Part shown: positions 45,446-53,727 of the stretch, piece by piece
How the letters are laid out: every line of letters begins with the position of its first letter
Numbering within the stretch: position 1 is the stretch's first letter
Made by a program: the position numbers and the translations under genes
The notes under the pieces: model-generated
Told to the model about the DNA's origin: nothing
Databases searched by the model: none
Seen by the model: only the letters and a program-made list of their open reading frames with translations
Assembly: GCA_900549825.1 (NCBI GenBank)
Contig: URQB01000005.1
Span: 77,970 to 141,969 of the forward strand
Direction: 5' to 3'
DNA from: an uncultured Oscillospiraceae bacterium
GTDB lineage: Bacteria; Bacillota; Clostridia; Oscillospirales; Acutalibacteraceae
DNA length: 64,000 nucleotides

Positions 45446-46138
45446 GTGACAAAGGGTAAAAAACTGTTCAGCCTTCTGATGGCGCTTTGCATGGTGTTGT
45501 CCATGAGCGGCATTGCAGCTTTTGCCGCGGATGACGTTCTCAAGCCGGAAGCCGGACAGAATGCGGAGATAGCCGCCCCGAGCACAGACGCTGTCAAGGC
45601 GCTCGCCGAGAAGTATTTCGGCAGCACGGAAGCGTTTGCCAACTTTATCGGCAGCACCGTGGGTTTGATCGTCACAGGCGCGAAGAGCGATAACCTTGCG
45701 AAGGCGATTGTCAATGCGGCGGAAAACGGCGTGATCATCGGGGATATCAGCAAGATGACGGATGCCGAAGTGAAAACGATGCTCGATCAGATCTACTGGG
45801 TCTATGCGGATAACCCGGGTATGATTACACAGACAGTCGACTGCATCAAGATGTATGTCAACTATGTCGACGCTTCCATCCATAGGGGTCAGGACGGTCC
45901 GAACCTCGGCGTGATGCAGGTGAAGCTCGCTACCTACTACAGCAACTGGCTCAAGGAGCACTGCGTGCCGGAAACGACCACCGCCGCCCCGACTGAAGCG
46001 CCGACTGTGCCGGTCGTTACGGTTCCCGTTGAGAATCCGCCGACCGGCGAATCGATTGCGATTTCCGCGCTTGCGCTCGTTTCTGTGGCGGCCGCGGCTG
46101 CGTTCATCATGACGCGCAAGAAGAATCAGGAAGACTAA
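45446..46138 (+). CDS. Cell-wall-anchored surface protein, copy 2 (no repeat stalk)
   Basis: A 230-aa paralogue of 43983-44951. The signal peptide ends AAFA. The conserved domain is highly similar (KYFGSTEAFANFIGSTVG, DQIYWVYADNPGMITQTVDCIKM). It has a short TTTAAPTEAP linker instead of the PSTEPTE stalk, and the sorting signal NPPTGES, hydrophobic helix, RKKNQED. NPPTG is again of the (S/N/P)PxTG class. It starts with GTG 45446; AAAGG is 12 nt upstream. The absence of the stalk means the domain sits close to the wall, whereas copy 1 projects. The anchoring sortase is not in the window. Confidence 0.85.
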   Translation: MTKGKKLFSLLMALCMVLSMSGIAAFAADDVLKPEAGQNAEIAAPSTDAVKALAEKYFGSTEAFANFIGSTVGLIVTGAKSDNLAKAIVNAAENGVIIGDISKMTDAEVKTMLDQIYWVYADNPGMITQTVDCIKMYVNYVDASIHRGQDGPNLGVMQVKLATYYSNWLKEHCVPETTTAAPTEAPTVPVVTVPVENPPTGESIAISALALVSVAAAAAFIMTRKKNQED

Positions 46139-46166
46139 TCGAGCGGGGAAATTTTAGATTGCGCGC

Positions 46167-46207
46167 AATACCGCAGGACGATGTATCATCGCCCTGCGGT
46201 ATTTTTT
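46167..46207 (+). terminator. Terminator after surface protein copy 2
   Basis: Stem AATACCGCAGG / CCTGCGGTATT with an inner CGATG/CATCG pairing and TTTTTT. Confidence 0.9.
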
Positions 46208-46272
46208 ATATAAAAAGCTGCAAATCGGCATGGCGGCAGTGCTTTTATTTTGAGAAACGGCATTCCGGCCGG

Positions 46273-46301
46273 TTGCTTTTTCGCCCTGCGGCGTATACAA
46301 T
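46273..46301 (+). promoter_or_regulatory. Promoter of LRR lipoprotein gene 46370
   Basis: TTGCTT (46273-46278), 17-nt spacer, TACAAT (46296-46301). Confidence 0.65.
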
Positions 46302-46369
46302 AAGAGAAGAAATCGCATGCTAGGGATGCCTTCATGCTCCGGTATTATCTGGAAAGGAATTTACAAAGT

Positions 46370-47116
46370 ATGCAGGATTTATGGAAACGATTACTGAAAA
46401 AAGGGCTGCTTTTCGCCGCCGGGAGCTGCTGCCTGCTTATGCTGCTGGCCTCCTGCGGGCGGGAAGGCGGCGGGCAGCCGCAAGGCTCTTCCGAAGCGCC
46501 GAAAGCACAGTTCAGCGAAACGGGGATGACAGCCGCGGGCAAATTCTTTCCATACGAGGGCACGCAGGAGATTTCCCTCTGCGGGGCGAAGCTTGGCGCG
46601 CTGGATGGATTTGAGAAGTTCACGCAGGCAGAGACTCTTGGCCTGTGCAGCAATGGAATATCCGATCTCACCCCGCTGGAAAAGCTGACGAAGCTGCGCG
46701 AGCTGAATCTGGAATCCAACCGGATCAGCGACCTTTCCCGCCTGAAAGGCCTGACGGGGCTGAATGTTTTGCTGCTTTCAGAAAATCAGATCAGTGATCT
46801 TACACCTCTATCGGGCCTCACCCATCTGATCGCGCTTTCCCTGAATGAGAATGGGATCTCTAACCTGACGCCGCTGAGCGGGCTTACGCTGCTGAGCGAC
46901 CTGTCGCTGGCGGGAAACCAGATTTCTGATCTTTCCGCGCTCTCCGGCATGACGAAGCTCAGGCACCTGTATCTGGCGGAAAATAAAATTCGAGATCTCT
47001 CCCTTTTAAAGCGTCTCTCCTCCCTGCAAACGCTGGATCTGACGGGAAATCCGCTTGAGCAGGCACAGGTTGAGGCCCTGCGGGAGGCACTGCCGGAATG
47101 CGAGATCCTGTTTTGA
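46370..47116 (+). CDS. Leucine-rich-repeat lipoprotein, copy 2
   Basis: A 248-aa lipoprotein (signal ending LLASC) with about seven 22-residue internalin-like repeats: LTPLEKLTKLRELNLESNRI, LSRLKGLTGLNVLLLSENQI and LTPLSGLTHLIALSLNENGI types. The end LREALPECEIL matches LQKALPDCMIF of the first LRR lipoprotein. The order LRR, anchored, small, anchored, LRR suggests duplication with the copies rearranged. ATG 46370 is 11 nt after GGAAAGGA. It overlaps the following methyltransferase gene by 19 nt, an odd coupling between a surface protein and an RNA-modifying enzyme. Confidence 0.87.
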   Translation: MQDLWKRLLKKGLLFAAGSCCLLMLLASCGREGGGQPQGSSEAPKAQFSETGMTAAGKFFPYEGTQEISLCGAKLGALDGFEKFTQAETLGLCSNGISDLTPLEKLTKLRELNLESNRISDLSRLKGLTGLNVLLLSENQISDLTPLSGLTHLIALSLNENGISNLTPLSGLTLLSDLSLAGNQISDLSALSGMTKLRHLYLAENKIRDLSLLKRLSSLQTLDLTGNPLEQAQVEALREALPECEILF

Positions 47117-47868
47117 CAGGCGGTGCGCTGCTGCTGCCGGGGGAACATCTGGAAGCGGTTGGGAAGGGGCTTTTTGTAATCGTCTCCCGTGCGCACGGCT
47201 TCGGGGTGGATGCGCTCCTGCTGGCCGATTTTGCCGCGCCGCGCCTGGGCGAGCGTGCGCTGGATTTGGGCACAGGCTGCGGCATCCTGCCGCTTTTTTG
47301 GTGCCGGGAGGAAAAGCTTGCCCATGCGACTGGCCTGGAACTTCAGCAGGCGGGGTATGATCAGTTCCGGCGAAGCATTCTTTCCCATCATTTGGAGGGC
47401 CGCCTGCGGGCCGTCTGCGGCGATTTGCGGAATTGGAGGCCGCCTGCGGGCGAAAAGCTTTTCGATCTCGTCACGGCCAATCCGCCATATTATCCGCCGC
47501 AGGCCGGGGCAGTCTGCGCGCAGGAACACCAGCGTATCGTGCGTCAGGAGACGCAGTGCACGCTTGCAGATGCGGTACGGGCGGGCGCACGGCTGACGCG
47601 CTTCGGAGGCCGGTTCTGCATCTGCCACAAGCCGGAGCGGCTGTGCGGCGTGCTATGCGAAATGCGCGCGCAGGGGCTTGAACCCAAGCGGCTGCGTTTT
47701 GTTGCGCAGCGGGCGGAATGCGCGCCCTGGCTCTTTCTGCTGGAGGGGCGCAGGGGCGGGAGGCCGGGCCTTCGCGTGGAGCCGCTTTTTGTGATGGAGG
47801 ATGCTTCCGGTGTATGTTCGCCCGGGATGCGCGCAATTTATGAGGCAGGCAGGGAGGAAGACGATTGA
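47098..47868 (+). CDS. tRNA1(Val) adenine-N6 methyltransferase-like (TrmN6/YfiC family)
   Basis: A 256-aa SAM-dependent methyltransferase. Motif I is LDLGTGCGILPLFW and the catalytic NPPYY (VTANPPYYPPQ) is the N6-adenine signature. The start PGEHLEAVGKG, FVIVSRAHGFGVDALLLADFA fits YfiC/TrmN6, which modifies A37 of tRNA-Val. GGGAGG 10 nt before ATG 47098 lies inside the LRR gene. The gene overlaps rsmI by 4 nt (TTGA), a frequent order in Firmicutes (yabB-yabC like). Confidence 0.92.
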   Translation: MRDPVLTGGALLLPGEHLEAVGKGLFVIVSRAHGFGVDALLLADFAAPRLGERALDLGTGCGILPLFWCREEKLAHATGLELQQAGYDQFRRSILSHHLEGRLRAVCGDLRNWRPPAGEKLFDLVTANPPYYPPQAGAVCAQEHQRIVRQETQCTLADAVRAGARLTRFGGRFCICHKPERLCGVLCEMRAQGLEPKRLRFVAQRAECAPWLFLLEGRRGGRPGLRVEPLFVMEDASGVCSPGMRAIYEAGREEDD

Positions 47869-48704
47869 GCGGGATTTTATACCTGGTCGGCACGCCGATC
47901 GGCAATCTGGGTGATTTTTCCCCGCGCGCGGTGCAGACGCTGGAATCTGCCGATTTTATCGCCGCTGAGGATACAAGGGTGACGCTGAAGCTGCTCAACC
48001 ATTTTGGGATTCAAAAGCCGATGGTGAGCTATTTTGAACATAACCGCCGCGAGCGGGGCGAGCAGATCACGGCACGGCTGCTCGCAGGAGACAGCTGCGC
48101 GCTGGTGACGGATGCAGGAATGCCCGCGGTGTCCGACCCCGGGGAAGATCTGGTGGCGCTTTGCCACGAGCGGGGGATTCCTGTGCGCGCCGTGCCCGGC
48201 CCGGCAGCCTTCGTGACAGCGCTCGCCTTATCTGGCCTTCCGGTGGGCCGGTTCACCTTCGAGGGGTTTCTCAGCGTCAGCAAGCGCGGCCGCAGGGAGC
48301 ATCTTGCATCCCTTGCCGGGGAGATGCGCACCATGGTATTTTATGAAGCGCCCCATAAGCTGTCCGCTACGCTGCGGGATCTTTACGCCGCGCTGGGGAA
48401 TCGGCGCATCGCGATCGCGCGGGAGATCACGAAGGTGCATGAAGAGGTGATCCGCACGACGCTCGGACAGGCGGCCCAGGATTATGCGGACGGCGGCCTG
48501 CGCGGGGAGATCGTCCTGGTGATCGAGGGCGCCGAGAAGCCCGGGCAGGATGCGGCCACACTGGATGAGGCGGTCAGAATCGCGCGCAAGAGGATGGAGG
48601 GCGGGCAATCGCCAAGCGAGGCGGCCCGTCAGGCGGCCCGTGAAACAGGCCTGAAAAAGGGCGATATTTATAAGGCTCTTCTGGAGCCTCCTGAGAAAGG
48701 CTGA
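47865..48704 (+). CDS. rsmI: 16S rRNA (cytidine(1402)-2'-O)-methyltransferase
   Basis: A 279-aa tetrapyrrole-methylase-fold enzyme. GTPIGNLGDFS at residues 10-20 is the SAM site start, AAEDTRVTLKLLNHFGI the RNA-recognition block, and DAGMPAVSDPG and VPGPAAFVTALALSGLP are invariant. The C-terminal HTH-like tail (SPSEAARQAARETGLKKGDIYKAL) is typical. TTG start with 4-nt overlap to the upstream stop; GGGAGGAAG precedes it. With RsmH it dimethylates C1402 in the decoding centre. Confidence 0.96.
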   Translation: MSGILYLVGTPIGNLGDFSPRAVQTLESADFIAAEDTRVTLKLLNHFGIQKPMVSYFEHNRRERGEQITARLLAGDSCALVTDAGMPAVSDPGEDLVALCHERGIPVRAVPGPAAFVTALALSGLPVGRFTFEGFLSVSKRGRREHLASLAGEMRTMVFYEAPHKLSATLRDLYAALGNRRIAIAREITKVHEEVIRTTLGQAAQDYADGGLRGEIVLVIEGAEKPGQDAATLDEAVRIARKRMEGGQSPSEAARQAARETGLKKGDIYKALLEPPEKG

Positions 48705-48754
48705 CACGGAAGAAAAAGCGCTTATGGCAATGGCTTGGAAGGGATGATCGGTCG

Positions 48755-49378
48755 ATGAATGTGTTTGCAGAATACTGGTATCTGTGGCTCCTGCTCGTTG
48801 CGCTGGCTGTGGCGGCCTTCTTCGTCTGGGGCAAGGCGGCGGCAGCAGCGCGAAAGAGAGGGGAGAAGCGGGCGGAGCTCGAGGAAAAGCTGAAGTATGA
48901 GGCGCGGCTCAGAAAGGAATACGCGGAGTTGACGGCGGAAGTGATCGCTGAAGCGCAGCAGAATACTCTGCTCGACGGCGTGGTGTGCCGTTTGCAGCAG
49001 CGGCTGGAAAAGCAGGCGGATCTGACTGCGGCATTTCAGGCTTGCACGGAGCCGGAGCGGGAAATGTATGCCCTTTCTTATGTCTGCGAGGATGGTGCGC
49101 AGAAGCTGAGCCGTTTTTTCCGCATCAACGGAGAGCCGCTTCTTGCTCTTGCGCCGCAGGCGCTTCTGCATGTGGACGCGCAGGAGGAGGCACGCATCGC
49201 GGCGGAGGAATATGAGATGTTCGACGAGGGGAACGAGGAGGTATCCCTGGATCAGGAGCGGATCGAGGCGCTTGACCGGGCGTTTGCAGAGGCCTTCCAT
49301 CTGGCGCGGGTCAAATCCCTCGCGGCGGATTATATTCGGGCGAATGCCCAGGCCTTTTTACAGAGCGGACAGTCCTGA
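48755..49378 (+). CDS. Membrane-anchored coiled-coil protein of unknown function
   Basis: A 207-aa protein. One N-terminal membrane helix (WYLWLLLVALAVAAFFVWG, residues 8-26) is followed by a charged coiled coil (about 30-90, rich in KRAELEEKL, RLRKEYAEL). A C-terminal soluble part contains YEMFDEGNEEVSLDQERIEALDRAFAEAF. No catalytic motif. It lies 50 nt after rsmI; the stop codon falls in a small hairpin (GGACAGTCC / GGACTGTCC, 49367-49391). I do not recognise the family. Confidence 0.7.
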   Translation: MNVFAEYWYLWLLLVALAVAAFFVWGKAAAAARKRGEKRAELEEKLKYEARLRKEYAELTAEVIAEAQQNTLLDGVVCRLQQRLEKQADLTAAFQACTEPEREMYALSYVCEDGAQKLSRFFRINGEPLLALAPQALLHVDAQEEARIAAEEYEMFDEGNEEVSLDQERIEALDRAFAEAFHLARVKSLAADYIRANAQAFLQSGQS

Positions 49379-49450
49379 TAGCGGACTGTCCGTCTTTGAT
49401 TCCCCCAATTTTTAGGCAGCGATTTTTATGCAATTCTATCGATAAAGTGG

Positions 49451-49479
49451 TTGACAGCGCTAGGGGAGTATTGTATAAT
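49451..49479 (+). promoter_or_regulatory. Consensus promoter of rpsU
   Basis: TTGACA (49451-49456), 17-nt spacer ending in TTG, TATAAT (49474-49479): a perfect sigma-A promoter, as expected for a ribosomal protein. Confidence 0.95.
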
Positions 49480-49538
49480 AACAAAGTATCCGTAAAGGAA
49501 AACAACCCCTGCGATTTGCCGGAGGGAGGGAATTACAG

Positions 49539-49715
49539 ATGAGCCAGGTCAAAGTAAAAGAAAATGAATCCTTGGATAGCGCCCTGAGACGGTTCAAAAG
49601 ACAGACGTCGCGCGACGGTGTCATTCAGGAGGTCCGCAAAAGAGAGCACTACGAAAAGCCCAGCGTGAAGAGAAAGAAGAAATCCGAGGCTGCTCGTAAG
49701 CGCAAGTATAAGTGA
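49539..49715 (+). CDS. rpsU: Small ribosomal subunit protein bS21
   Basis: A 58-aa basic protein (MSQVKVKENESLDSALRRFK, SRDGVIQEVRKREHYEKPS, KRKKKSEAARKRKYK), which is the complete S21 sequence pattern. GGAGGGAGG is 9 nt before ATG. It stands alone between a consensus promoter and a strong terminator. It helps 30S initiation on mRNAs. Confidence 0.97.
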   Translation: MSQVKVKENESLDSALRRFKRQTSRDGVIQEVRKREHYEKPSVKRKKKSEAARKRKYK

Positions 49716-49725
49716 TTTGTTTTTT

Positions 49726-49752
49726 AAAAGCGGGCTGTGGCCCGCTTTTTCA
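49726..49752 (+). terminator. Terminator of rpsU
   Basis: Stem AAAAGCGGGC / GCCCGCTTTT with a 4-nt loop and T-run, 11 nt after the stop. Confidence 0.93.
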
Positions 49753-49810
49753 TTTGTGATAGAAAGCCCGTATCCGCCGTTGCCGCAGAAAAGAAAGGAA
49801 AGCCGTTTTG

Positions 49811-50341
49811 ATGAAAAATCTTTTAATGCCGCGTTACCGCGTACGCCGTGTCACAGACCTAAGGCCGGAGCAGCTCAAAAAGCTTGGAGTCAAAGGCCTC
49901 GCGCTCGACATCGACAATACCATCGCTTATGACAGCGTGCAGACCTTTATCGAGGGTGTGCCGGAGTGGATCAAAATGATGCAGGAGAGCGGGATCCGGC
50001 TTGTGATCGTCTCCAACGCCCTGCCCGCCCGCGCGCGCAAGATTTCAGAGCTGGCGGGCGTTCCGGCGCTTGGCATGTCGGCAAAGCCGCTGCCCTTCGG
50101 CTTCTGGCGGGCGGCAAGGCGCATGGGGCTCCGCATTTCGGAGATGGCGGTCGTCGGCGATCAGCTCCTGACCGATATCCGGGGCGGCAATCTTTGCGGC
50201 GCCGTGACGGTCTTCGTCGATCCCGCCCGCAAGGAGGAGCGCAATGTCAGGATATTTGAAAACCGGCGCAGGCGGGAAAAGCCCATTTTGGAGGAATTTA
50301 ACCGCCGGCACCCCATGGGCTTTTACGATTTGGATGCATGA
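49811..50341 (+). CDS. YqeG-family HAD IIIA-type phosphatase
   Basis: A 176-aa protein. The HAD nucleophile motif is LALDIDNTIAYD (DxDNT), then IVSNALPARARKISELAGVPAL and the final Asp motif VVGDQLLTDIRGGNLCG. This set belongs to the YqeG family, often next to aroE, aroQ or yqeH; here it precedes aroQ by 31 nt. The physiological substrate is not established. ATG 49811 (TTG 49808 adjacent) follows AAAGGAAAG. Confidence 0.92.
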   Translation: MKNLLMPRYRVRRVTDLRPEQLKKLGVKGLALDIDNTIAYDSVQTFIEGVPEWIKMMQESGIRLVIVSNALPARARKISELAGVPALGMSAKPLPFGFWRAARRMGLRISEMAVVGDQLLTDIRGGNLCGAVTVFVDPARKEERNVRIFENRRRREKPILEEFNRRHPMGFYDLDA

Positions 50342-50372
50342 TGCTTTGATATAGAAAGGAAGAGGTATCGCG

Positions 50373-50825
50373 ATGAAACTGCGTGTGATCAACGGGCCGA
50401 ACCTGAATATGACCGGGCTGCGCGAGCCGTCCGTCTACGGCAGGGAGACGCTCGACGATATCAATGATTGGCTGCGGGCGTTTGCCGGGCAGCAGGGGCT
50501 CTCCATCGATTTTTTTCAGTCCAACAGCGAAGGCGAGCTGATCGGCGCCGTGCACGGCGTGCTGCTGCAGGGGTATGACGGCTGCGTGATCAACGCGGGC
50601 GCCTATACGCACTACAGCTACGCCCTGCGCGATGCGATCGCCGCGACGGGCAAGCCCTTTGTAGAGGTCCATCTTTCTAATATCCACGCGCGCGAGGCGT
50701 TCCGCCATACGTCCGTGATCGCCCCGGTGTGCATCGGGCAGATCGCGGGCCTCGGCAAGCTTGGATACCGGCTGGCGATCGAGGCGCTGGCCGCATATGA
50801 TAAGACGGGAGAAGTCTCCCGGTAA
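50373..50825 (+). CDS. aroQ: 3-dehydroquinate dehydratase, type II
   Basis: A 150-aa enzyme of the shikimate pathway that dehydrates 3-dehydroquinate. VINGPNLNMTGLREPSVYG is the N-terminal active-site block, DGCVINAGAYTHYSYALRDAI carries Asn and Tyr, and EVHLSNIHAREAFRHTSVI carries the catalytic His and Arg. Length is normal for type II dodecameric enzymes. It is followed 17 nt later by an M24 peptidase and efp, a frequent Firmicutes order. Confidence 0.96.
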   Translation: MKLRVINGPNLNMTGLREPSVYGRETLDDINDWLRAFAGQQGLSIDFFQSNSEGELIGAVHGVLLQGYDGCVINAGAYTHYSYALRDAIAATGKPFVEVHLSNIHAREAFRHTSVIAPVCIGQIAGLGKLGYRLAIEALAAYDKTGEVSR

Positions 50826-50842
50826 GAAAGGGTGGTCGCACC

Positions 50843-51919
50843 ATGCGGGAACGGTTGCAGGCGCTGGCGGAGCTTTTTCCGCCTGAGGCACAGGCGGCGC
50901 TGGTGGTCAGCGAAGAAAACAGGCGGTATTTCACCGGATTCCCGTCCTCGGCGGGTGTTTTGATCGTATCGCGCGGCGGGAGTATTTTCCTGACGGACAG
51001 CCGCTATATTGAGGCGGCGCGCCGCACGGTGACCGGCTGTGAGGTAGAGGAGCTGACCAATCTCTCCGCACAGCTGCCCGCGCTTTTGAAGGCGAACGGG
51101 ATCAAACGGCTGATGCTGGAGGCGGAGCGCGTCACGCTCAGCCAGGCCGCGCGCTACCAGGCGCTTTTGCCGGACGTGGAACTGGATACAGGCGATGGGC
51201 TGGATCAATGCATCGATTCCCTGCGCATGGTTAAGAGCGCGGAGGAAAAGGAGCTGATCGTTCGTGCACAGCGCATTGCGGAGCAGGCGTTCAAGCATAT
51301 CCTCACTGTGATCCGCCCCGGCGTAACAGAGCGGGAGATCGCGCTGGAGCTCGATCATTACATGCTCTGCCATGGCGCGCAGGCGCTTTCCTTCGAGACA
51401 ATTGCCGTGGGCGGCGTGCATTCGTCGATGCCGCACGGCGTCCCTTCCGAATACAAAATCGCGCGTGGGGATTTCATCACGATGGATTACGGCGCGGTTG
51501 TGGGCGGCTACCACAGCGATATGACGCGCACGGTCGCAGTCGGTGCGGTTTCAGAGGAACAGAAAAGGGTGTATGATATCGTTCTGCGCGCCCAAAGGGC
51601 GGCGCTCGATACCATACGGCCCGGCGTGGCCTGCGCCGATGCGGACCGCGCGGCACGGGAGCTGATTACCCGCGAAGGCTATGGTGACGATTACCGCCAT
51701 GGCACAGGCCATGGCGTTGGGATTGAGATCCATGAGCAGCCGGTCCTTTCCCCGGCATCGAAGCAGACGCTGGCCCCAGGCCATGTCGTCACGGTGGAAC
51801 CGGGCATCTATCTGCCCGGCCGGTTCGGCGTCCGAGTCGAGGATATGGCCTTCGTCACGCGGGACGGCTGTGAAAATCTGACGAACACGCCCAAGGCATT
51901 GATCGTTTTGCCTGTATGA
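50843..51919 (+). CDS. Xaa-Pro aminopeptidase (M24B)
   Basis: A 358-aa two-domain metallopeptidase that removes N-terminal residues before proline. The N-terminal creatinase-like domain is followed by the pita-bread fold with the five metal ligands: Asp and Asp in TMDYGAVVGGYHSDMTRT, His in GTGHGVGIEIHE, Glu in TVEPGIYLPG and Glu in VRVEDMAFV. A His for substrate in GGVHSSMPHG is present. AAAGGGTGG is 9 nt before the ATG. Ordinary gene ahead of efp; the promoter of efp lies just after its stop. Confidence 0.95.
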   Translation: MRERLQALAELFPPEAQAALVVSEENRRYFTGFPSSAGVLIVSRGGSIFLTDSRYIEAARRTVTGCEVEELTNLSAQLPALLKANGIKRLMLEAERVTLSQAARYQALLPDVELDTGDGLDQCIDSLRMVKSAEEKELIVRAQRIAEQAFKHILTVIRPGVTEREIALELDHYMLCHGAQALSFETIAVGGVHSSMPHGVPSEYKIARGDFITMDYGAVVGGYHSDMTRTVAVGAVSEEQKRVYDIVLRAQRAALDTIRPGVACADADRAARELITREGYGDDYRHGTGHGVGIEIHEQPVLSPASKQTLAPGHVVTVEPGIYLPGRFGVRVEDMAFVTRDGCENLTNTPKALIVLPV

Positions 51920-51941
51920 GGCAGGTTTTCGCAGATAAGTC

Positions 51942-51970
51942 TTGAAAATTTTCGGGAAGTACGATAAACT
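51942..51970 (+). promoter_or_regulatory. Promoter of efp
   Basis: TTGAAA (51942-51947), 17-nt spacer, TAAACT (51965-51970), 45 nt before the start. Confidence 0.75.
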
Positions 51971-52015
51971 AATATCGTTTCAAAGCTATAATACGTTAAT
52001 CGGAGGAATCTAGGT

Positions 52016-52573
52016 ATGATATCAGCAGGTGATTTCAGAAACGGCGTTACGTTTGAGATGGATGGCAACGTCTATCAGATCATTGAGTTCCAGCATGTAA
52101 AGCCCGGCAAGGGCGCGGCCTTTGTGCGCACAAAGATCCGCAACGTGATCGCCGGTGCCGTCACGGAGCGCACCTTCAATCCCACAGATAAATTTCCGAC
52201 CGCTTATATCGAGCGCAAGGAAATGGAATATTCCTATAACGACGGCGACCTTTACTACTTCATGGACCCGGAGAGCTATGAGCTCATCCCGATCAACGCA
52301 AGCGACCTGCCGGATACCTTCCAGTTTGTCAAGGAGAATATGGTCTGCAAGATTCTGTCCTACAAGGGCAATGTATTCGGCGTAGAGCCGCCGACGTTCG
52401 TCACGCTCGAGGTCACCAAGACCGATCCCGGCTTCAAGGGCGACACGGCGACCAACGCCACCAAGCCCGCTACGCTGGAGACCGGTGCGGAGATCCGCGT
52501 GCCGCTGTTTATCGACGAGGGCGAGATGATCAATATCGACACCCGCACTGGCGAGTATATGAGCCGTGCATAA
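52016..52573 (+). CDS. efp: Elongation factor P
   Basis: A 185-aa translation factor that rescues ribosomes stalled at polyproline. The KOW-like N-terminal domain has QIIEFQHVKPGKGAAFVRTKIRN, with the tip Lys in PGKG. OB domains 2 and 3 follow, ending GEYMSRA as in most family members. GGAGGA sits 9 nt before ATG. No efm/earP modification genes are seen, and in many Firmicutes the Lys is unmodified or hydroxypentylated. Confidence 0.98.
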   Translation: MISAGDFRNGVTFEMDGNVYQIIEFQHVKPGKGAAFVRTKIRNVIAGAVTERTFNPTDKFPTAYIERKEMEYSYNDGDLYYFMDPESYELIPINASDLPDTFQFVKENMVCKILSYKGNVFGVEPPTFVTLEVTKTDPGFKGDTATNATKPATLETGAEIRVPLFIDEGEMINIDTRTGEYMSRA

Positions 52574-52665
52574 GCGTCCTTTCGGGCGGGTATATTGAAA
52601 TGGGATCCTGTTCCGGGCTTATGCGGCATGGCCGGATCAATTTATAACCTTTAAAGGAGATTATC

Positions 52666-53091
52666 ATGATGACAGTTACGGAAAAAGTGGCCTATCTCAA
52701 GGGCCTTGCAAAGGGTCTCGACCTTGCACAGGACAAGGCGGAAACCAAAATGTTTGACGCGATCATGGAAGTGCTCGAGGATATGGCGCTTACCGTCTCC
52801 GATCTGGAGGATGAGGTCGCGGAGCTGGGCGAGCAGGTCGACGCTGTCGATGAGGATCTCGCGGACGTCGAGGAATTCGTCTTCGGCGAGGATGACGACG
52901 AATGCGGCTGCTGCGATGATGACGGCGAGATGTACGAAGTCGAGTGCCCCGCCTGCCATGAGACGATCTACCTGGATGAAAGCATCCTGGAGGATGGCGA
53001 GATCGAATGCCCGAACTGCGGCACGGAGCTGGAATTCGATTTTGAATGCGATTGCGACGACTGTGAAGATGGGGACGAGGAAGACGACTGA
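52666..53091 (+). CDS. CD1247-like acidic zinc-ribbon protein
   Basis: A 141-aa, very acidic protein. The N-terminal helix (TVTEKVAYLKGLAKGLDL) and helical region (MEVLEDMALTVSDLEDEVAEL) match the CD1247 N-terminal domain found in Clostridia. The C-terminal part has CPACHETIYLDESIL...CPNCGTELEF, a zinc ribbon, and a tail of Asp/Glu/Cys. Located after efp in many clostridial genomes. The function is unknown. ATG 52666; ATG 52669 is adjacent. Confidence 0.88.
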   Translation: MMTVTEKVAYLKGLAKGLDLAQDKAETKMFDAIMEVLEDMALTVSDLEDEVAELGEQVDAVDEDLADVEEFVFGEDDDECGCCDDDGEMYEVECPACHETIYLDESILEDGEIECPNCGTELEFDFECDCDDCEDGDEEDD

Positions 53092-53130
53092 TTGCCCGGC
53101 CGGCTTGTGTTCCTTTAAAAAGCGGACAGT

Positions 53131-53168
53131 GGGGTGAAGGGGCTGCGGGCCCTTTCATCCCTTTTTTT
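53131..53168 (+). terminator. Terminator after the CD1247-like gene
   Basis: A 13-bp stem GGGGTGAAGGGGC / GCCCTTTCATCCC (wobble pairs) with T7. Confidence 0.92.
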
Positions 53169-53188
53169 ATTTTCAGGAGGCGTTTCAA

Positions 53189-53698
53189 TTGGAATATGGC
53201 GTTTATTATGAAAGCGTTACCGGCAATACGGAGCAGCTGGCGCAGGCAGTACGGCGGGCTTTGCCGCCGCAGGAGTGTAACGCGTTTGCCTTTACGCCGA
53301 ATGCTGCGGAGCCGCTGCCAGAGCTAGTCTTCACCGGCTTCTGGACAGACAAGGGAACCTGTCCGCCCGCGACACAGGCACTGCTCCAGAGCCTGCACGG
53401 CCGGAAAATCGTTTTGTTCGGCACGGCGGGCTTTGGGAGTGGCGATTATTTCGATGGGATCCTGCAGCGCGTCAAATCACTGATTCCGGCGGACAACCAT
53501 GTGCTCGGCGGCTTTTTATGCCCCGGCGGGATGCCGGAAAGCACGCGGGAAAAATATGCGGCAATGCTGGAGAGCCATCCGGGCGATGCGCGCGCGCAGG
53601 GAATGCTGGCGGCGTTTGACAGGGCCAAAGGGCATCCGAATGCAAGGGATCTGGAGCAGATGGAGGCATTTGCCCGAGAAATGTACGCGAAGGCTTGA
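53189..53698 (+). CDS. Flavodoxin family protein
   Basis: A 169-aa protein with a flavodoxin-like phosphate loop YYESVTGNTEQLAQAV at residues 6-21 (T/S-x-T-G-N-T), FTGFWTDKGTCPP and FGTAGFGSGDYF, a loop where flavodoxins contact the isoalloxazine ring. Related clostridial proteins are sometimes labelled BilS, a flavodoxin linked to bilirubin reduction, but no bilR is near, so that label is not transferred. TTG start with AGGAGG 9 nt upstream. Acts as an electron carrier in the cytoplasm; partner unknown. Confidence 0.85.
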   Translation: MEYGVYYESVTGNTEQLAQAVRRALPPQECNAFAFTPNAAEPLPELVFTGFWTDKGTCPPATQALLQSLHGRKIVLFGTAGFGSGDYFDGILQRVKSLIPADNHVLGGFLCPGGMPESTREKYAAMLESHPGDARAQGMLAAFDRAKGHPNARDLEQMEAFAREMYAKA

Positions 53699-53727
53699 AG
53701 AGCCCATACAGGAGGGAGAGGCCGGCC

